Assembly: GCF_009377195.2 (NCBI RefSeq)
Contig: NZ_VJXX01000003.1
Span: 62,001-126,000, forward strand
Direction: 5' to 3'
Source of the DNA: Arthrobacter bussei
GTDB lineage: Bacteria; Actinomycetota; Actinomycetes; Actinomycetales; Micrococcaceae
Length of the DNA: 64,000 nucleotides
Shown: piece by piece, positions 61,316 to 64,000 of the stretch
Layout: every line of letters starts with the position of its first letter
How positions within the stretch are numbered: position 1 is the first letter of the stretch
The notes under the pieces: generated by a model
Databases searched by the model: none
What the model was told of the DNA's origin: nothing
What the model saw: the letters and a program-made list of their open reading frames with translations, nothing else
Position numbers and translations under genes: made by a program

Positions 61316-61597
61316 ATGATGACGGGCATGAGCCAGCAGGAGCAGCAGCGCCTGACGTGCGCCGCTTTCCGCTCGACCACACTGTCGACGTACGACCTGT
61401 GGCTGCGGTACTTCAGCCTCGGCGGCAACGCCGGTGAGGAGGAGGTGGACGCCTACCTCTACAGCTCACTGTTGCTCCCGCCCTTCGAGCGGGACGTCCT
61501 CGCGCTCGCCGTCAACGAATTCATCGCCGACCAGCCCCCGGCGCCCCGGGCGCCGTACGGCGGCATGGAGGGCCCGACGGCGCCCGCTCCCGGCTAG
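61316..61597 (+). CDS. Small conserved hypothetical protein
   Basis: 93 residues with STTLSTYDLWLRYFSLGGNA, EVDAYLYSSLLLPPFERDVL and a Pro-rich C-terminus. GGAGG lies 7 nt before ATG 61316; later ATGs at 61319 and 61328 are possible. The pattern (LxLRYFxLGGNAxxxEVDAYL) looks like a conserved actinobacterial helical protein, but I do not know its role. Its stop overlaps the convergent SRAP gene by 4 bp. Confidence 0.65.
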   Translation: MMTGMSQQEQQRLTCAAFRSTTLSTYDLWLRYFSLGGNAGEEEVDAYLYSSLLLPPFERDVLALAVNEFIADQPPAPRAPYGGMEGPTAPAPG

Positions 61598-62349
61598 AGC
61601 AGGGTCTGCTGGTCGGCGTCCGCCGTCACGTCCCCGGGCAGCGGGTCGATGAGCTCGGGCCCGTTGTTGCGCACGGACCCCACGCGGGGTCCCACGAGTC
61701 GGGGGAGCAGATGCGGATCGGGGATGGCGTCCAGAAGTTCCTGCACCGCCGGGCGCGCATCGTTCCGGGGGTCGAGCCAGTCGCCGCGCAGTCCGGCGGG
61801 GACGATCACCGGGGTGCGGTCGTGGATCTCACCGAGGGCGTCGCTCGCCGGTCGGGTGATGATGCTGCAGCTGACCACCCAGGTGCCCTTCGGGTGTTCC
61901 TCGGACGCCGTCGCCGGGTCACGCCAGAACTCGTACAGGCCCGCGAATCCGAGGTGGCCGCCGTCCGGCCCGTGGAGGTAGATGGGGGTCTTGGTGCCGT
62001 CGTCGTTCTTCCGCCACTCGTAGTAGCCGTCCGCCGGGACGATCCCGCGGCGCTTGAGGGCGGCGGCGCGGAACGATGGCTTCTCGAGGAGGGTCTCGCT
62101 GCGGGCGTTGATCATGCGCGAGCCCACGGACGCGGACTTCGACCAGGACGGGATGAGCCCCCACCGTGCCGGTTCCAGCCACCGGGTCAGTTCACCCGTC
62201 TCCGGGTCGAGGCGTTCGACGACGAGCTGCACGGTATCGGTGGGAGCCACGTTCCAGGACGGCTCCACCTCGTCCCCGACCGCCTCGTCCACCTCGAAGG
62301 CATCGATGAGGTCGGCCTTGTTGCCGGCGATCACGAATCGTCCGCACAT
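61594..62349 (-). CDS. SOS-response-associated peptidase (YedK/HMCES family)
   Basis: 251 residues beginning MCGRFV, which leaves the catalytic Cys2 at the N-terminus after Met removal. Other SRAP motifs are WNVAPTDTV, ARWGLIPSWSK, RMINARSETL (Asn, Arg), YYEWRK (Glu) and a C-terminal IHDRTPVIV with His. The protein cross-links to abasic sites in single-stranded DNA and shields them. ATG 62349. Convergent with the small upstream gene. Confidence 0.93.
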   Translation of the reverse strand: MCGRFVIAGNKADLIDAFEVDEAVGDEVEPSWNVAPTDTVQLVVERLDPETGELTRWLEPARWGLIPSWSKSASVGSRMINARSETLLEKPSFRAAALKRRGIVPADGYYEWRKNDDGTKTPIYLHGPDGGHLGFAGLYEFWRDPATASEEHPKGTWVVSCSIITRPASDALGEIHDRTPVIVPAGLRGDWLDPRNDARPAVQELLDAIPDPHLLPRLVGPRVGSVRNNGPELIDPLPGDVTADADQQTLL

Positions 62350-62419
62350 GGCGCCCTGGTCCTTCCGTCGTCTGCCGCGCCGGTGGCCCCGCGGGTGAGC
62401 GGGCCACCGGCGGGGGTGC

Positions 62420-62830
62420 CTACTTCTTCTTGCGGTCCAGCAGCAGTGCGAGGGCGATCCCGACCATCCAGATGTCCTTCGCGACGGACGTGCCGTCCTG
62501 CGTGGGACGGACGCCGTCCTCCTGCGTGAGCTCCGGGGTGCGGAAGTACATGGTCATCATGCCCGCCGAGAAGGCCAGGAGCCCGAGGCCCGCGAGCCGG
62601 CTCGGGATGAACGGTGCGAGCAGCGCCGAGCCGACGGCGATCTCCGAGGCGGCGAGGACCTTGCCGAACTGCTGGGCCTCGAGCTGGCTGAACTGCGGGA
62701 AGGCCTTCGACGCCATGGCCTGCAGGTAGCCGGCCGAGCCCTCGTCGAGGCTCGTCTTGCCGAGGCCGGAGTTCAGGATGAAGGCGCCGGTGGTGAGGCG
62801 GAGCGGTACGTGGCTGGGGCGGAAACCCAT
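62420..62830 (-). CDS. DoxX-family membrane protein
   Basis: 136 residues with four hydrophobic segments (for example IAVGSALLAPFIPSRLAGLG and WMVGIALALLLDRKKK). The loop and helices match DoxX/SURF4-like small membrane proteins. ATG 62830. It lies alone, 71 bp upstream (in its own direction) of the SRAP gene. DoxX relatives act in thiol/oxidative stress; the role here is unknown. Confidence 0.8.
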   Translation of the reverse strand: MGFRPSHVPLRLTTGAFILNSGLGKTSLDEGSAGYLQAMASKAFPQFSQLEAQQFGKVLAASEIAVGSALLAPFIPSRLAGLGLLAFSAGMMTMYFRTPELTQEDGVRPTQDGTSVAKDIWMVGIALALLLDRKKK

Positions 62831-62904
62831 GGTGGTGCCTTTCGTCGGGGGGAGCTGGAGAGCTTGGTCCGCTTGTGAGCCTACGGCCGCTACTGCCGGG
62901 GCCG

Positions 62905-63303
62905 CTAGTCCTGTCCGGTGGGCCCGGCGACACCACCGGCCCGACGGGTGCCCTCGACCTCAGGGAGGTCGGCGCCCGCCACGAAGGCGCAGAGCTGGAC
63001 GCGCACCTCCGCACCCTCCGCCCGGTCGCCGAGGGCGTGCCGGACGGCGGTCGCGACGCGGCGCACGAGGGCAGGGCCCGGATACTCGGCCAGCCCGGCG
63101 AAGCGGATGTGCACCACGAGGGTCCCTGCTTCCTCCCGGAGTCCCACGAGTCCCTCCCCGTCCGTGGCGGCGACCGTGCGGGCACGGCCCGCCTCGAGGA
63201 TGGTGCGGAGGGCGGAGTGCGGGGGATAGAGACCCGCGACACCCTCGGTCGCCGTGACCTGCACCTCGATTGCGCGGGCGAGGTCCGGGAGGTCCGTGGT
63301 CAT
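62905..63303 (-). CDS. Asp23-related alkaline-shock-like protein
   Basis: 132 residues: DLARAIEVQVTATEGVAGLY and VHIRFAGLAEYPGPALVRRV are the alternating strand-helix of Asp23/Gls24-like domains. ATG 63303 overlaps the stop of the upstream ZAS-Asp23 gene (ATGA). It is the third gene of a sigma factor operon cut by the window edge. Envelope-stress related by family; direct function unknown. Confidence 0.65.
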   Translation of the reverse strand: MTTDLPDLARAIEVQVTATEGVAGLYPPHSALRTILEAGRARTVAATDGEGLVGLREEAGTLVVHIRFAGLAEYPGPALVRRVATAVRHALGDRAEGAEVRVQLCAFVAGADLPEVEGTRRAGGVAGPTGQD

Positions 63304-63911
63304 GGCTGGTCCTCTCCGGCGCCGTCGGTCCCGAACAGGTCGGTGACCGTGATGTCCACGCCCTGGATGTCGAGCTCGGTGTGGGTGGTGAGCGCCTCGG
63401 CGACGGCGGAGCGCAGCGCGTCCACGAGGGTGGGGAGGCGGTAGCCGTGCAGGGCCGTGACGTTGAGCTCGACGCGGGTCCGCGCACCGGGCTCGGTGAT
63501 GTCGCCGTGCAGGCGGCACTTGCCGATGGTCACGCCGTCGATGTCGTCCCCGGTCCGCCGGATGAGGGCGACGACGGCACCCTCCGTCTCCGAGAGACCG
63601 TCATCGGGATCGTCCGAGGCGATCGGGATGGAGCGGCCGGCACGGGTCTCCAGCCGGAGGTTGGAGAGGATGTCCTGCAGCCAGCCGTCGGACTCGGCGG
63701 CGGTGCGGGCGTCGTCCTCCGCGAGCGACCGCGTCAGGTCCCCGAGCGAGCGGAGGCTCGCCAGGCCAGACTGGCACTGGGGACACTGCCGGTAGTGGCC
63801 CTCGTAGGGCGAGCTGCCGGTGGCCAGGTAATCGGCAAGCTCGTCGAGGGAGTGGCCGCAGTCGTCCGCGAGGGAGTGATCGCCGACCCTGCGCGTGTCG
63901 TCCTCGCTCAT
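63300..63911 (-). CDS. Asp23/Gls24 protein with N-terminal ZAS-like anti-sigma motif
   Basis: 203 residues from ATG 63911. The N-terminal region contains HYRQCPQC (HxxxCxxC), the zinc-binding motif of ZAS anti-sigma factors, preceded by a helix LDELADYLATG. The C-terminal half (about 100-200) is an Asp23/Gls24-like domain (VVALIRRTGDDIDGVTIGKC, VELNVTALHGYRLPTLVDAL). Its ATG overlaps the stop of the sigma gene. Inference: it holds the sigma factor inactive until envelope or redox stress. Confidence 0.75.
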   Translation of the reverse strand: MSEDDTRRVGDHSLADDCGHSLDELADYLATGSSPYEGHYRQCPQCQSGLASLRSLGDLTRSLAEDDARTAAESDGWLQDILSNLRLETRAGRSIPIASDDPDDGLSETEGAVVALIRRTGDDIDGVTIGKCRLHGDITEPGARTRVELNVTALHGYRLPTLVDALRSAVAEALTTHTELDIQGVDITVTDLFGTDGAGEDQP

Positions 63912-64000
63912 CGCCACCCCTCCATGTCCCTCATCAGCCTAGCGCGGGCCCGGGCGAGGCGTCCCCGGACGCTCTCGCTGGTCAGGCCGAGCTGTTCCGC
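63908..64000 (-). CDS. RNA polymerase sigma factor, C-terminal end only
   Basis: The last 30 codons read AEQLGLTSESVRGRLARARA and then RLMRDMEGWR before the stop. This is the recognition helix and tail of sigma-70 region 4. The rest lies outside the window. The stop overlaps the ATG of the ZAS-Asp23 gene, so this is a sigma/anti-sigma/Asp23 operon. Confidence 0.8.
   Translation of the reverse strand, partial: AEQLGLTSESVRGRLARARARLMRDMEGWR

Noticed and set aside
1-64000. CRISPR arrays, tRNA/rRNA genes, insertion sequences, attachment sites
   Set aside because: No spaced direct repeats, transposase, integrase or RNA gene signature was seen; the repeats found are short coding-sequence expansions.

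Overview
The window is very GC-rich, with densely packed genes, frequent 4-base stop/start overlaps, TANNNT -10 boxes and several genes that look leaderless. Together with gene families such as GAF-ANTAR, DUF2510, GT87 and TTT transporters, this points to an actinobacterium, most likely Micrococcaceae (Arthrobacter-like). No ribosomal or marker gene is present, so the genus is inference. I see no insertion sequence, prophage, CRISPR array, rRNA or tRNA; it reads as ordinary chromosome.

Layout. 1-4.8 kb: the 3' part of a methylmalonate-semialdehyde dehydrogenase gene facing a 3-hydroxyisobutyrate-dehydrogenase-like gene, an atypical SDR, a DUF2510 membrane protein and a ROK repressor. 4.8-7.5 kb: a GH13 alpha-glucosidase whose promoter is covered by a 27-bp palindrome, then a DUF1992 protein. 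7.5-13.9 kb: a polysaccharide locus. A cellulose-synthase-like GT2 and a GH26-OpgC fusion are translationally coupled; divergent from them is a secreted GH16-like protein preceded by a cyclic-di-GMP-I (GEMM-I) riboswitch. 14-20.9 kb: a CitA/CitB-type two-component system divergent from a tctCBA tricarboxylate transporter operon with a UspA gene. 21-28 kb: a GAF protein, VOC and LLM proteins, an ECF sigma factor with a small partner, a secreted cutinase/PET-hydrolase-like esterase, and three GAF-ANTAR regulators. 28-36 kb: small and metabolic genes (DUF429, hemerythrin, SDR, amidohydrolase, aldo/keto reductase). 36.2-38.2 kb: a LOV-GGDEF-EAL protein that could make and degrade cyclic-di-GMP under blue-light control. 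38-45 kb: an AI-2E-type permease, a hydroxyacid dehydrogenase, a TetR/NAD(P)-binding pair with clear operators, a GT87 protein, an epimerase and an SRPBCC protein. 45-51 kb: a glutaminase-STAS-cNMP fusion, a pentapeptide-repeat protein, and a CPBP protease whose 3' end is tandemly repeated. 51-59 kb: a dipeptide ABC transporter, gamma-glutamyltransferase and GntR operon. 59-64 kb: a cardiolipin-synthase-like PLD, an MBL hydrolase, a YedK/HMCES protein, DoxX, and the end of a sigma factor / ZAS-Asp23 operon cut by the window edge.

The most interesting theme is polysaccharide plus cyclic-di-GMP. The GT2 carries an insertion of about 150 residues inside its catalytic core and has no PilZ domain. 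Its partner joins an extracellular GH26-like domain, apparently lacking the nucleophile, to an OpgC-type acyltransferase. The adjacent secreted protein is under a cyclic-di-GMP riboswitch, and a LOV-linked cyclic-di-GMP enzyme lies 23 kb away. The regulatory link between the two loci is inference.
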